Part shown: positions 14,401 through 27,976 of the stretch, one piece after another
Layout: every line of letters starts with the position of its first letter
Position numbering within the stretch: the stretch's first letter is position 1
Source of the DNA: Acanthaster planci
Lineage: Eukaryota; Echinodermata; Asteroidea; Valvatida; Acanthasteridae
Reading direction: 5' to 3'
NCBI RefSeq assembly: GCF_001949145.1
Contig: NW_019091431.1
Coordinates: forward strand, 62,001-126,000
Length of the DNA stretch: 64,000 nt
The notes under the pieces: generated by a model
Database searches by the model: none
Seen by the model: the letters and a program-made list of their open reading frames with translations, nothing else
What the model was told of the DNA's origin: nothing
Translations under genes and position numbers: made by a program

Positions 14401-17040
14401 TTCCAGCATCTTGTCATACTTGTATCACTCACAATATGCATAAATCCTTCAAACCAAGGAGGTTCACTGTCTGAAATATTAAACAACATCACAGTCAACT
14501 TTGCATAACCTCTTGAAGTTGAACCTTTCCCTGCTGTCTGCTGTTTCCGAGAAGTTTCCATTATGTTGTCATATTTAATAACCCTCCCACTGAGACTATA
14601 CAAATATTATTCATCAGAGTCCTTGTATGCTGTGGGCCAATGATGCTAACTTTGCAACAATGCCAGACTCAGCAAGGTGTAGGTGTGTAATGTACTGGCC
14701 TGCACCCATGCACAGGTACACTATGTACACAGACTGCTCAATGTTGACATAAAATAGAAGTCAAACAGAAAACAGAGGTCAAAGGAAGTGATCTGCCTAC
14801 ACTAAAAGTGCACATGTGTACTTACATATACATGTACAAATCTATTTATATTAATCCCCACTCTTCAGTTATTAATACTGGGAATTCAATTCAGCATTTA
14901 ACTTTCCTGTTAATCAATTTATTGCTAATGTGTATATTTTTGAGTAAATCAAAAGTTCAATACCAGTACTTCTACATGCACTTGTCCTAAACTCAGTTTT
15001 CTCACAAACAATGTACATGTACATCTCTTTCAGACTACACAACTTGATTCCCATCCTTAAAATCTCCCATTTGCACATTTTCTTTAGAGACATTATCAGC
15101 AAAGCAACTGCGAAGCATTAGTAACCACACTGAAAAAGTAAGAAATCAAATCTGCATCGCCTCTGTGTATATCGTTTGTGCAGAACAACACTATCGGAAT
15201 TCCCAAGCAACACTTAAATCCAGCGTGTGAAATCATTCAGAGAGAAAATGGTCCAGACATTATATAAATACTGTTCACAAAAACTTTAGACACACAATTG
15301 CTGAGGCAGTGCAATACAAATTTTGAGACTGGACAAAGCAGTAATCAGCTGCTAGAGGTCAAATGCAGGGCATGGACCATGTAACCTGTACTGAAAGTAT
15401 TGTGTGCAAGACAATGCATGAAGCAACTGCAAATGATGGGTGATATATAGCATCTACATGTACATGTACAGTAGCTGAGCTTAGAATGTTCCCTTAAGAG
15501 TAATGTGAACTTGCTGACTGTCGAACTTTTCCCAAGAAAGCTATTAGGGACCGTACTGAAAAACACAATTACTCATGGCCTTCTGCACAGGTGTAGTGTG
15601 TATGAAGTACATTTACTACACAGTGAGTTTCCTAATTGATTTGGCAACAGTTCGGTGCCGTAACTCTCATTTAGCAAAGTCACTTGCTAACTGCTAATGT
15701 TTAAATTTGCAGACCTACATATACTACATGTAGCGGTACCAAAATACCTGTAGATGATAAACAGAGTGCAAGCTTGGAGTGAATACTGCAGTCTATACAT
15801 GTGTGTATGTACATGTACATGTACATGTGCCATACAATGTAGCCACATGCAAATCGAAAGCATGCAGAAAAGCAAACTGTTGTCATCTAAATCAAGGTGG
15901 TGTTTCAGTATTGCTGTTGGCAACAAAGTATATGTACATGTACGTGCAATTCCACATGGACAACAAGCAAATTATACATGTACATGCATTCATCATAGGT
16001 GTACATGTATGCAATGATAAGATACCACTTTTTGTCAGTTTGGTGAAGCTCTGAAATCTGCTGGACTGGAGTACGTTGTACAATGTACATGTACTGGTAC
16101 TGTAGATGCCTTTGAACCAAATGGGTACATGTATGCCTTCCAAACAATGCTCAACAAAGGAAAAAAACCATCCAAACAAGCTATTAAAGTGGAATTACAT
16201 GTACATATGCATGTGTAAATCTCTGAATCAAGCCAGTCACAACACACAGCAATCTGTCAGGGCTGCATTAAACCAGTGAAGGACAGCATCATTAATCACA
16301 CTAGTGGTACCCTGCCAGGGTGTTTTATGTTTACAGTGGTGTTGAACTGTGAGAAGAAAAATGTCAGGATTGTGCTGATTGTCCCTTAAAAAACATGAAC
16401 CACTACAAAATGTACATGAATGTACATGTACAAATCAGTGCCTGGAAGATAAGCTACAGACAACAAACGGTACAGAGCATGTACATAATATAACCCCCCC
16501 CCCAAGCCAGTCTTACACTTTATGCTGCTTTATGGGACATGGCATGTATATATTCCTGACATTAAGCTTCCATTAGTATCGTTATGGAATAGTCTGCAGT
16601 ACATTACTGTATGTGTGGGTACCAGTACCAAATATTTACTGTACATGTACATTCACATACTGTGCAAGCGTGAGTCATGATAAATTGTTTTAACCATCCA
16701 CAAGGATCAAATCCTTCTAAGACATCAATCTTTGAAGGATTAGGCAGACATGTACTAAAGTTCACTTTCAACTCTCCTCTAAAATGTGAAAAAGATCTCA
16801 CACCTGTAGGTTAATGTACATTGAGTACGGTACGTGTGCACGCAGCAGTCACTTTTTATTCAACTTCAAACATTCAAATGTCTGCAGGTACTGCTAAGTG
16901 CAAACAATGATTCTTGGCTGTACAGCCATGTTTTGAACTTCTTGAAAAAGTCGCTTTAGTGATGGTAAGTGGGTAGGCTTGGGCTTTGTGTAGAAGAACA
17001 CACATGTAGCCTGGAGCGACCTGCACTGTAGGGCATGAGA
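5478..17040. other. Gene-poor stretch rich in TACATG runs
   Basis: No recognisable coding exon was found on either strand. Short runs of TACATG or its permutations recur throughout (for example near 6,567, 6,873, 8,458, 9,241, 12,273, 13,471, 15,455 and 15,808). The longest open frames are low-complexity products of these runs (Cys-Thr, His-Val or Tyr-Met dipeptides). Minus-strand frames at about 7,563-7,847 and 7,988-8,335 are non-repetitive but match no family I know. Long intergenic DNA or an unrecognised non-coding transcript both fit. Confidence 0.5.
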
Positions 17041-17412
17041 ATAGATACATACATGTACATGTATATACAAGTACATGTACATGATGCATGGACCAAGGGA
17101 ATACAAGTACATGTACATACAAGTACATGTACATGTACATGTACATGATGCATGGACCAAGGGAATACATGTACAAGTACATGTATATACAAGTACATGT
17201 ACATGTACATGATGCATGGACCAAGGGAATACATGTACATGTACATGTATATACAAGTACATGTACATGATGCATGGACCAAGGGAATACATGTACATGT
17301 ATATGCAAGTACTTGTACATGATGCATGGACCAAGGGAATACATGTACATGTATATACAAGTACATGTACATGATGCATGGACCAAGGGAATACATGTAC
17401 ATGTATCTATGA
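17041..17412. repeat. Compound satellite: conserved core plus TACATG hexamer runs
   Basis: A conserved core reading ATGATGCATGGACCAAGGGA recurs at 17,081, 17,145, 17,209, 17,267, 17,319 and 17,371. Between cores lie TACATG hexamer runs with a TATATACAAG interruption in most units. Unit lengths are 64, 64, 58, 52 and 52 bp, so they differ by multiples of 6, which is one hexamer. Every unit length leaves remainder 1 on division by 3, so successive units are read in successive frames, and long minus-strand open frames (such as 16,874-17,557) arise without any coding function. Confidence 0.93.
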
Positions 17413-20400
17413 TACCTGAGTTACATGCACATGTACCGCTATATACATGTAGGACCAGTGTAAGTTTATTTGGTTGTTTAGGGAAGAAAAGAAACCTTGA
17501 TGGAGACACAACTTGAGTTGAAAAAACTAATATGCAACGTATGATCCTGGTAACCATGTCAACTATACCGGTAGGTTTGGTATCTCTCTGTTAGCACTGG
17601 GCACTGAGGAATTCCAGTCAGGACAGTAGAGAAGATGTTAAACTAAATTTGAATGTGCTTTTGTAAATTAACATCTGAATATATGTTTTCTGTGAAGTAA
17701 TCCATTCGTGTTGTAAAGACAACAAAGTAATGAAGACACCCGAAGCAAGGTTTATGTTATTCATTAAATGCTTGAATATCTGAGTCATTTGGCACTAAAA
17801 TAAGGCCAAGAATAATAACAATTCCTTTTATACAAACACAGTGTCTTTCTCACTCCACTTGCTTATGTGTTCCAATAAAATCAACCATAAAGGGCAAAAG
17901 TTCAAGAACACAAGCACAGCATTAACCACGAGGCTCTCCTTTTTGTTTAAAGGTTAACATTGCAAGGGTCATCTAGTGTGTGTGTGAAAGTGTTGAAATT
18001 AAACCTAGACATTTCCTCAATGGAATTTATGTGTACAATGGAACCTGATTGATCTACATGTACATGTAATAAAAGGTTGACACAATGCACAGATCTGCCT
18101 TGAATCCACTAGCACCAGCACAAAAATTATGTGGACAGCAATCAAAGAGTAAATGGTGTAGAAAGGTATGTAACCCTGACCAGTAAAGGAACAGGGTCAT
18201 CATGAATGCAGATTGTACTAGTACATGTACATGTAAGTGACCTGGAAATCCATGGAAAATGTTACTCTATGTTCATGTGTACATGTACATGTACCTATCC
18301 ATGAAACTGGGGTCATAAACTGAGGCAAGGAAACTGCCACAAAATTCCATGAAAGTTACCTGTAAGGGTAGCCCGTTTTGCTGAAAATGGGATCAGTAAA
18401 GTGTACATACATGTACAAATGAAGCTACATGTAAATCAGACTTCTACATGTAAATAATACAGAGTCTTTATAATTACCGTAGTTGGGTACCTGGAACTAT
18501 ATCTAATATGTTGGACAATAGTTAACACAAGAACGGGCCAATAACATTGCCAGCCAACTGACGCTCATTACATCTGATCACTCATAACACCCGATTCTCT
18601 AACATTTATAACACAGAATTTTGGCACCTTTATGACCACAGAGCCCAAGGTTGTTGCAAATTTATATTAAAATGCTGCGTGTACATCTGCAAAATGTGTA
18701 CGCCTGCCCGAACTGAACATGCTGAGATCATTTACATGTACATAAGAGCCTCACTACTGGTACGACAGGGGATGACAAAAATGTGGTTTTAATATCTTTG
18801 CCTCAGTTTTGGCAAGTTGCTGAAATTACTTCCCTATCCTGTTCATTTTTTATTAACAAGTTATTTGCACTGATATCCTGTACATAAGGCACATCTAATA
18901 AAATCGTTTCCACATGTCTTCTGAACATGATGCATTAAATGGATGTAATGAAGGAGAACAGGAAATTAAAGAGTAAGAAGGATGAGGAGAAAGGGATATG
19001 TATGAAGGTCTTAACTTGGCAGACTAATTCACACATGTTTCATTCAGATGAAAGGATTGAGGTGGGACCTTGAAGACTGAAATAGCAATTACAGTAATAT
19101 GAACAATAAGTTGAACATATTCACATCAAAAGTAAATCGAAAATACATGTATAAGAAACTAAACTTCAAAACTGATTTTGGAAAGAAAACCTCAGTTTTG
19201 CCCTCCCACAAATGTATTCCACCTGCTGTCCCACTGCATCCCATTTACAGTGTGTACATGTATGACAAATTAAAAAAAACGAATATCAAGAAGCTACATG
19301 TATACCTCACATGAATTAATAAGAAGTAGACCTACATGTACTGTATGTTAAACATCCAGATATGATGCCATGTACAAAACCATTAGTGCATGTTGTCATC
19401 ACAGCATCCTAAAGAAAATGACCAACTGTGGGGATGTTTAAATTAAATCCCACCTGCCATGCAATTAATGACATCAACACTTGATCATATTACAATGCAG
19501 TTTTGGAGGTACATTGTGCAGTTGCATGTAAGATGAGTTCCTTTGTCTATGGTGGGCTACATGTATAATGCCCATAAATGCATGTGAAGTATGTACATAA
19601 TTTTTACATCCTTATACATGTACATGTACACCAAGAGTTGGAACTCTCCAACAAGATGAAACCTAATTTAAAATGTTTTGAAAAAAAAATGAAAATGAAA
19701 CTTTTTGGGGGAAAAACGTTATCCTGAACAAATTTGATGAGAACAGAATGCAGGTTGTACCCCCCCAGAAAGTAACTGCATTTATTACATTTTGTTACAT
19801 TTTTCTACTTTGTCAAAAAACCTTAGCTTCCCTGCAAATCATCACTTGTGCCTCAGAAATGCTCCTGCATTGAGCTTTTACATGTAAATCTCATTTCTCA
19901 GGAAGTTGCATGTACATGTACCTGGTTGATTTGTGCCCAAGAAATACATGTAGTAGTCTCATCTTGAAGAAACATGGCCCAACATCACTCCCTTCCTTCC
20001 CACAATACATTCAAGTTATTCAAGTTAACATCTTCACAGACTTTTCCTGTTATGATAAAACCTCAATATCCACCCCTTGAAACTACATGTACTGTACATG
20101 TACAAGTCACTGAAAAGTACAAGGAAGGAAATGCAATAAACCTGGCAGCATCCTACACATGAGGACATGAACATGTCCATATTTGCCAGCTGACATCATT
20201 GACGTACATGTACATGTACGTGTACATGTATGTACACTGTAGTGTACATGTACATACGGATAAAAACAGGACACAGATTTATTAAATTTATCTCCCTATG
20301 TGTATCATACCCACATATTACAGAGTCAAACATGATAAAAACTATCAGTACATACTGTAACATGTACATCATAATTGCCAATCTACCAGTACATGTTCAC

Positions 20401-23400
20401 CATTACCAGTACAGGTACATGTAGCTCCATGATTAAACTGCACTCCATTAATTCCTACATTATGTACTGTACACTCTAGCCTCTAGGCCCCTACACTTTT
20501 CCAACTCCAGGGCCCATAGTGCAGCATGGGCTGCATTTTTCTTTCATACAGTACATGCATACATGTACCATACATTGTAGATCATGTACATATATACATC
20601 ATCATACGGTATCATCAACAGCGACATAAATGTAAATGGTACTGTACATTCACTTTCATTTTTGATTTCAATCTGCAATCAATCCGATTTTTAATCTTTT
20701 TATTCACTCCAGAAAAATGCATGAAGTAGCACTGTACACTACATCTACCAATTCACATTGGGAAGATTCTAAATTAATAAGGAGCATGCTAAATATCAAC
20801 GCAAAAAAATCATTCTTTATAACAGGCAATTTATTCCTTTACTTGACCAGTGGTCACGAACCTACTACAACATTTGAAATCCTTTCCATCAATATCCTCT
20901 AGTGAACTAAGCACACAATATTGCAGGTCAATTGTGCTGTTGCCTGAACTTTAGAAATAATTTTACAACTGGTAGCATCTACCGGTATGAACATGTACAA
21001 TGTACATGCATACTGAGTGCTATCCAGCAACAGCAACAAACAAAAACTGGTCTGAAAAAAATATACAGGGAAAATAAACCTTTACGGGACAAATACCAGA
21101 AAATGGTTTTAAAAAACTTATTTTTCTGGTCATGTACCGTATACAACAGAGCTTATTCCATGTAAAAATGGAAGCAGTACATGTACATGTAAGTGCATTC
21201 CATTCATGGGGGCTCCATTAACTTCCATTGCAGCCATCTTTGTCCCTCAGTAGGAAGCGACATGTGGACATAACCCAGGCTCTATAGTCTTCTGGGGCCC
21301 CATCTCTTAATGAAATGCCTGACCCAATGCAGCTTACTTAACGCTACATTAAGCACATTCCTTTCAGATCTGGTAATGAACCAGTCCACTAAGCATGATG
21401 CGCAAAATATAATATGAAGTCTGCTCACAGTACCTGTGCATGTTGGTTTACCTTACATGTACAGTATGATGGCTCTTGACACAGATGGGGCAGCTTAAGT
21501 AAAACAATAAGAACAGAAAGGATTTATATGAACATCATAAATTAACCACCTCAGAAAGTAATTAACTGTACTGCAGACCAAGTATACACGTACATGTATG
21601 TACCGGTAATTCTTCACTACTTAAGTTAAAAGTCAACTTCAGTAATGAGTAAATTAACCTACATGTACATGTATGTAAATGGCCTAACATTTTGGTAAGT
21701 ACAGGTATTAAACCAGTGGCACACAACTGTTCTTAATAAACATGTGACAGTTACAACATGTATATGACCTTGTGCTTTTGATTCACTGCATATCAATATC
21801 TTGGGTACCATGCTCTGCAGACACAGTAAATTGAGATAGGAAGACCAAATCTTTTAGGATGTAGAGTTGTAGACTGCCTCACAATGGAATGTCTCTATCC
21901 ACACAAGGTTTGGGATTTTAAAGCTTAATCATAAATTTCATGTGTCCTTTTTTTAGTTAAAAATTATAACTAAAAAACCAATTACTGCCATTCTTTTATT
22001 CATCAAACCACTTTTCACATCAGGTTGACCCGACCCTGCTCACATTATTTAGGTTTTGTTAGTGTAAGGTGTGATTGAAATTTGTGACTTTCTGTTAACA
22101 CCCAGCTTTATAACCCCAGGACTGTAATATTCAATGGGCTATCAACCAGGCAACAATACATGCACATGGACCTTGTGAATTATCTGGGAACACAAGTGAC
22201 CCCTGTCCTTGCTTACCTTACAATGAAGCCTTGAAGGGACAATGCTGGATGGATGGCATGTAGTAGATTATTGTGAATTATGCTGTCATGGCTGTGAGAA
22301 CCACTTCTCTGGTTGTATTACTTTATTTTAACCTGGGAAAATAAGGTCCAATTGTGCCGGTACAAAACAACACAGGTCATTCAGTTTACACTATTCTATT
22401 GAGATTTTGGATCAGCCAACAATGGTCATGGTATTATAGGAAAGTTCTTCTGACACGTGTACATGTACAAGTACCTTATTTTAGGGGAAAGTATAAAGGG
22501 TTGTGTTGTTAGCTACATGTATGTATTTCATGACAAGTTATAACAGAAGAATAAGGTTTAGGCCTATACAATCACCCATGACAAAGATACATGTACATGT
22601 AGTTTTGTGGATAATTTATGGCATTGTTGAGGCTGAGTCAATTCAAATAATATTCAACCTTCAATTTGATCGAATACAGAAGACATGTATCCAGATATCA
22701 GTCGCACCGACAAACCATTTACAAAATCAGTTGTAAACATGCACACAATTGTACATTACAATCACTATAACAGCTTCTCACTTCCAGGACTATCTCCAGA
22801 CATGATTAAGCAAGACTGAAAAGAAGAACAGTACTTCTTGCCTTGTTGACAGCTTTTATTCCTTTTGAATCTTTTAATGATTTACTTTTTGAATAGTACA
22901 TGTAGGATGCATTATTCTGTTGCTTATCACTTCAATCTGCTTAGAAACAAGCCTCTTTGTGCGATTTTTCTCATTTAAAACAAGAAAATTCTTCTTTTGT
23001 ATTAATTTTGCATCTGAATTATCGAATTCAGAAAATAGTATTCAAATACTCGATAATCGATGGAATAATCAGATATTTAGCACAGCCCTAGGCATTGTTG
23101 CTGAGTGTAACAAACTACCCCATGCAGGTACCATGTGTACTACAGGGAGAAAATTCACCAGCTGTCCAGCTTTCACCGTTCAAAAAACACAACTACATGT
23201 ATAACAATATACAAAAGAGTGATACTTGGTTCATGGTGTGAACATGTATGCACATGTATACATCTAAATTTATTTATTAAAGTTAATGTTGGTGTACACA
23301 TCTTAAATGCAACCACATGACTGGCATGGGGCAAGTGATGACAATGAACTAAGCAGAAAATTGTCCCTAGGTAGCAAGTCATCATGTCTTGACATCTCAG

Positions 23401-25376
23401 GGGGTCAAATCAAATGGGCAATGCTAATACTATGAATTGAATTGACTGCCATTTTGTGTGAAAGGCATTGCACTAGTAGATCCTTACCCAGATACCGGTA
23501 CATCTTTTTGACTTGTCATGACTAGGGTGAAACATTACATCAATGTGCACAGTGCATGAAAGCAAAGCATAAACCATGCAATCCCAACTCCACCAAAGGC
23601 TTACAATGCAGCAATTACAAAAAGAAGAGTCGCGACTTTCAAAATTCTACGCTTGCCTTAAACAAGCAGGCACGCCTTATTAACACTCTGCTCATGCCTG
23701 GCTGTCCTTTAGGGAAACCCATGTACATGTAACTGGAGATGGCAGCAACAAAGGGAAGGATGTAATATTCTTCCCTACTGGGGCAGACAGTGAAGAGAGA
23801 AACCTTCTGGCTCGATCAAATCTTTATCAGGATAAGATCCAGGCCAATTACATTGCTGCCGCCAACATCACAGACTTCATGTGTCTGTGACACGTACATG
23901 TACATGTATGTGTACTGGTAGGTAGGCAAGCTTGAGTGGCAAGGGAAAGGGGAGGTTGAAACATAGGACAGTAAGGAGTTTGACCCACTTAAAGCAGGAA
24001 GATCTCTAATGCCCCGGGGTGGAGGCCACCGTCAAAGATGAGTTACTTGACCATCAACCGTTCAGACTGATGATCACTGCAGATTAAACTGAGCATTGAA
24101 CTACACCTACGTGTAAATTTACTGCATACATGTACCGGTAGGCACTGATTTAGTTAACAGTAACATACTGTAGATATGCACAATGTACTGTTCAAGTAGG
24201 GGGATGCTTTAAGGATGGTTTGAAAATTCCTTTTAAAAGGTACATTGTAAGTCTTCAAGCACTCACAATTTACAAAAACTTACAAATATTTCATGCAATA
24301 GTGTCTTTCATAGAACACATGAAATACAGATACAGCTGTACACATTTACATGTAAATATTGTGGGGAAGTTATTTTCTTGGTGCAATGCTGAAAAAAAAT
24401 TAATAGACGCCTTTATCATTACAAAATGGTAAACTTAGCATACTTACAGGTATGTACAGTACATGCTCAGTGACCTTACCATAAAAGCACTTCCTGAAAC
24501 ACTGCCGCACCTGACTATTGTACATGTACCAAATAAACCCAACCAGGACCCCTTCAGGGACTACCTATTGTCAGCCAACAATACTATCACAATGGGAAGA
24601 TTACCGCAATAGTTTGTTATTGGCCCTACTTACCGGACCAGCCCATAAAGACATATTGATCAATGATTCACCTCTAAGAAATTGTACATTGAAAGTTAAT
24701 GATACAGATATTGTATGGATAAGTAGGACGGGTCTTCGGTGGTACATATGTACAGTATGTTATGTACATGTACAGTGTACATGAATGAGATGAAATGTGG
24801 ATTTTCTCAAAATACTTGAGCTTTAGAGCAAAAATATCGACATTAACTTGTGAAGTACCCCAGTACATGCACATGTACCCCACAGTAGGCCTGCTAAGTC
24901 CATGATACAATCATACTCTGAATAGTTACTGATAATGACTACACAGGTGGTACATGTATGCAAGTTGAAGAGTTGGAACATCATGTTAAGACAAATCAAA
25001 TAAACCCCAGAATTGTGTGATTAGAAACCATAGAAACAACTTAAGCACTGCACACATATTTGCAGATCTACATACCAGTACATGTACATGTATAATTACA
25101 TGCATTCATATTTTCACACTAGCCCATAATTTTAAAAGATACATGAACATGTAGACAAGCATACATGTAAATACAAAATCATTGAGAAGTGAAACTGAAT
25201 CAAGCTACATGTACAGGTACATGTAGGACAAGAAAGTTCAGTCTTTTTGTTTCTTATTGTTCATTTTGAGAATGACTGAAGCATATGGTATGTACCAGTA
25301 ACAAGCTGAAGGGGTTGAATCATCTACATGTGGGTGATTCCAAATACTGTCCAAGGATAGCCAATGAAGCAAGACT

Positions 25377-25421
25377 AGTGTGGCCGACCATAGTGTAGTC
25401 GACCTTAGTGTGGCCGACCAA
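25377..25421. repeat. 15-bp direct repeat, three copies
   Basis: Three adjacent 15-bp units of the form AGTGTGGCCGACCAT begin at 25,377, 25,392 and 25,407. The middle copy differs at three positions (AGTGTAGTCGACCTT). It is a short isolated tandem repeat inside AT-rich intergenic DNA. Confidence 0.85.
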
Positions 25422-27064
25422 AGGCCTTACCTGTAGAAAATACCTTTAAAACAGAACAATTTTTTTCTTTTCCCAACAACATGCATATATCTAAAAGTGT
25501 AAATCCACATTCTGCCTCTGTAAACTGATCTGAGCACTTTCTGCTTAATTATGCTCGGAAGAAAAACCTCTTGAAATATTTAACTAATATTTGTCCTTAT
25601 GAGGAATAACAGTACAATTGTAACAAAGCAACCTTTTTCAGAAGTAAAAGCCTCCATTCAAGTGTGCTGATGTTTTTGCATTTTCCTTCCTTGTCAAATT
25701 GCCAGCTGTGCTTCCAATATTAAGGTTTTCAGATTTTAGTCCCTGAGGTCAACTACACAGTTCACGCCATGGGTTTCCTTAAACCAATGTTGCTAATCTT
25801 TTTCTCCAATTACTGCTTTTTCTTCCTTCTTTTAGAAGGAAATAAGTGGTACTTCTAACTAAAAGAATATGGACCAGAGGGAACAAAATGAAATTCTGAA
25901 TATCTAGAACACAGCAATTTCTGTTTTAAAGATCTTTATACCGGCAACTTTCAGAACAATTTCATTCATTGAATATTTTAGTTGTTAATTAAAATGGTGA
26001 ATGCAAAGTTCAAAGAAAAATCTACCGATACTTTAACTTAAAGAAAGAAGTTATCTCCATGACCTAAATTTCTGCAATGACTGCATATTTGTAAATTGTA
26101 CACCTGTTTAGTCATGAAGCTTCCCCCTCCCCCTGGGTACCAATTACCAGCCACAAGTTGAATTCATTGCTATTAGAACCATGGGGGAAGGGTACACATT
26201 CACAAGCTGTGATTCATACTGTTGGCTTTCAAGCTAGGCAGAGTGTGACCAGTTCCATGCAAAACCCAAATCTATACAGCATACAGATCAAATAGATTTT
26301 GCTTATTGTGTATTTCACGAAAAAGTGCCATTTCATTTGTCCCTTGTACATGTGGTAATCACTGTGCAGCTAGCCATACACAAAACTTATAATGTAGTTC
26401 AGCAAAACATACTGTTTGTGTGAATACTCATACAAGGTAAACAGGTGATTCTTACAACTTTTGCAAGACAGCCCAGCAGACATGTTAAGTAGGCAATGGC
26501 ATACACTCGTAGCATACATGTTCATTGACCAAATTAATACATGATCAAAACAGATTAAACTGAACAGTTTTTGTGTACACAACTGTCACTGGAGGATTTT
26601 TTCAGTGTGTACCGGTACATGTACATGTGTATATTTGACATGTTTGAATGGGATTTTTGGATAGAAATTTGTCACACAACTCGAATAACTCAGACAAAGT
26701 TAATTTAATAGTATCAAATGTCTATGCTTATTCAAATACAAAAGTCAAAATGTACATGTGTAATTTAACAAATAATGTACATGTATACATGTATTATTGC
26801 ATAGCATGTACATCAGTACATGTAACATGCATGTACCACTTCATTTTATTTCATTTCTTTCAAGTTTTCGGGATAATGCATACTATATATTACAGACAAG
26901 AAAACAAATAAACACTGCAATAGACATAACAGAAACATACCAATACCCAATCAGCTCCCGCAGGATTACCCAAAAGAAACAAGTTTCTGTCGAGAGGCTC
27001 TCCTAACTGACTGGATAAAACATACATTTATAGAGAAACATGAATATTTACATCTAGTTTATCA

Positions 27065-27245
27065 AGATGTAAATCAGATTTATACTTAAATGCAAATACA
27101 TGTCATATAACTTAAGGCTGGCAACATAAAAAGCAATAAGTAGCAAAATATCTACACAAATATGTACAAAAAAAGGATATTATAGAATGTAAATCAGATT
27201 TATACTTAATTCCAAATAATATAACTGAAGGCTGGCAAAAATAAA
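27065..27245. repeat. Diverged direct duplication of about 60 bp
   Basis: Two copies share the words TGTAAATCAGATTTATACTT and, further on, AAGGCTGGCAA. They lie at about 27,067-27,125 and 27,187-27,238, offset by roughly 120 bp. They sit just downstream of rap2, in its probable 3' untranslated region, and look like a local duplication with small deletions. Confidence 0.8.
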
Positions 27246-27415
27246 ACTATGTATTTTGAAAGAAATATATAGTTTTATATATATAGAAATACCATTATAT
27301 TAAACGTTCAAGTGTAGTAATCAGTAAACACATTATAACAACATTAAGATCGAAATGTGTTTCAAAAAGCAAAAAAAAAAATTGTTAACTTCCAGTAATT
27401 ACCCACCTTCCTTGG

Positions 27416-27976
27416 TCACAGCACATTGCATCCATTGCACAACTTTTTCTTATTCCGTTTCCCAGGTTGAAGTAGCCTCATGATCTCCATTACACACTCA
27501 GCAAAAACCTCATTAACGTTCATCGTGTTTTTGGCAGAGGTTTCGTAAAAGGGTATTATCCACTTGTTGGCCAAGTTCACGCCTTCAGAGGTAGGAACCT
27601 GTCTTTCTTTTTCTAAGTCTGCCTTGTTTCCCACTAAAACCAGTGGGACTTGAGTGGATCCCTTGACCCTTATAATCTGTTCTCGTAGATTGACCACGTC
27701 CCCAAAACTCTGCTTGTTCGTCACGCTGTAGACAACCACAAACCCCTGACCATTTCGGATATACAAATCTCTCATGGAAGCAAACTGTTCAGTGCCAGCA
27801 GTGTCAAGAATCTCAAGAATAGACATAGTGTTCTCCACTTCGATGGCCTTGCGGTAGAAGTCTTCGATGGTCGGGTCATACTTCTCCACAAAGTTGCCTG
27901 AGACGAACTGTACAGTTAGGGCGCTCTTGCCCACTCCGCCGCTACCTAACACCACAACTTTGTACTCCCTCATCAT
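27416..27976 (-). CDS. rap2: Ras-related small GTPase Rap2
   Basis: The single coding exon encodes 186 aa. It shows the complete small-GTPase set: P-loop GSGGVGKS (residues 11-18), effector loop [19 protein letters not shown] with the Rap-type Thr where Ras has Gln61, NKAD, and ETSAK. The Phe in the effector loop (canonical position 39) is what separates Rap2 from Rap1, which has Ser. The tail ends CNGCNVL: the CaaX box CNVL, with Leu last, predicts geranylgeranylation, and the nearby Cys could be palmitoylated. Rap2 proteins act at membranes on effectors such as TNIK/MAP4K4 kinases and RapGEF-controlled adhesion pathways. Two Met codons stand at the start; the second matches the usual Rap2 start, so 185 aa is equally possible. 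The absence of coding introns resembles vertebrate RAP2B. The gene is divergent from MED14. Confidence 0.96.
   Translation of the reverse strand: MMREYKVVVLGSGGVGKSALTVQFVSGNFVEKYDPTIEDFYRKAIEVENTMSILEILDTAGTEQFASMRDLYIRNGQGFVVVYSVTNKQSFGDVVNLREQIIRVKGSTQVPLVLVGNKADLEKERQVPTSEGVNLANKWIIPFYETSAKNTMNVNEVFAECVMEIMRLLQPGKRNKKKLCNGCNVL

Larger units (their letters stand above)
17413..27415. other. Gene-poor stretch left of rap2
   Basis: No recognisable coding exon was found. TACATG runs are again abundant (for example near 18,225, 18,280, 20,203, 21,178, 23,895, 26,612 and 26,770). The right end, roughly 26,800-27,415, is AU-rich and may be the rap2 3' untranslated region; a minus-strand AATAAA lies at 26,845-26,850. 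A CpG-richer patch at about 23,630-23,880 shows no gene I could identify. Confidence 0.5.

Noticed and set aside
16874-17557. 227-codon minus-strand open frame with repeated PWSMHH, PLVHAS and SLGPCI blocks
   Set aside because: It is the satellite at 17,041-17,412 read through. The three peptide blocks are the same DNA core in three successive frames because each unit is 1 modulo 3 long. The overlapping frames are equally open, which argues against coding.
27416-27976. Rap1 rather than Rap2
   Set aside because: The effector loop has Phe at the position where Rap1 has Ser, and the N-terminus and tail match Rap2.
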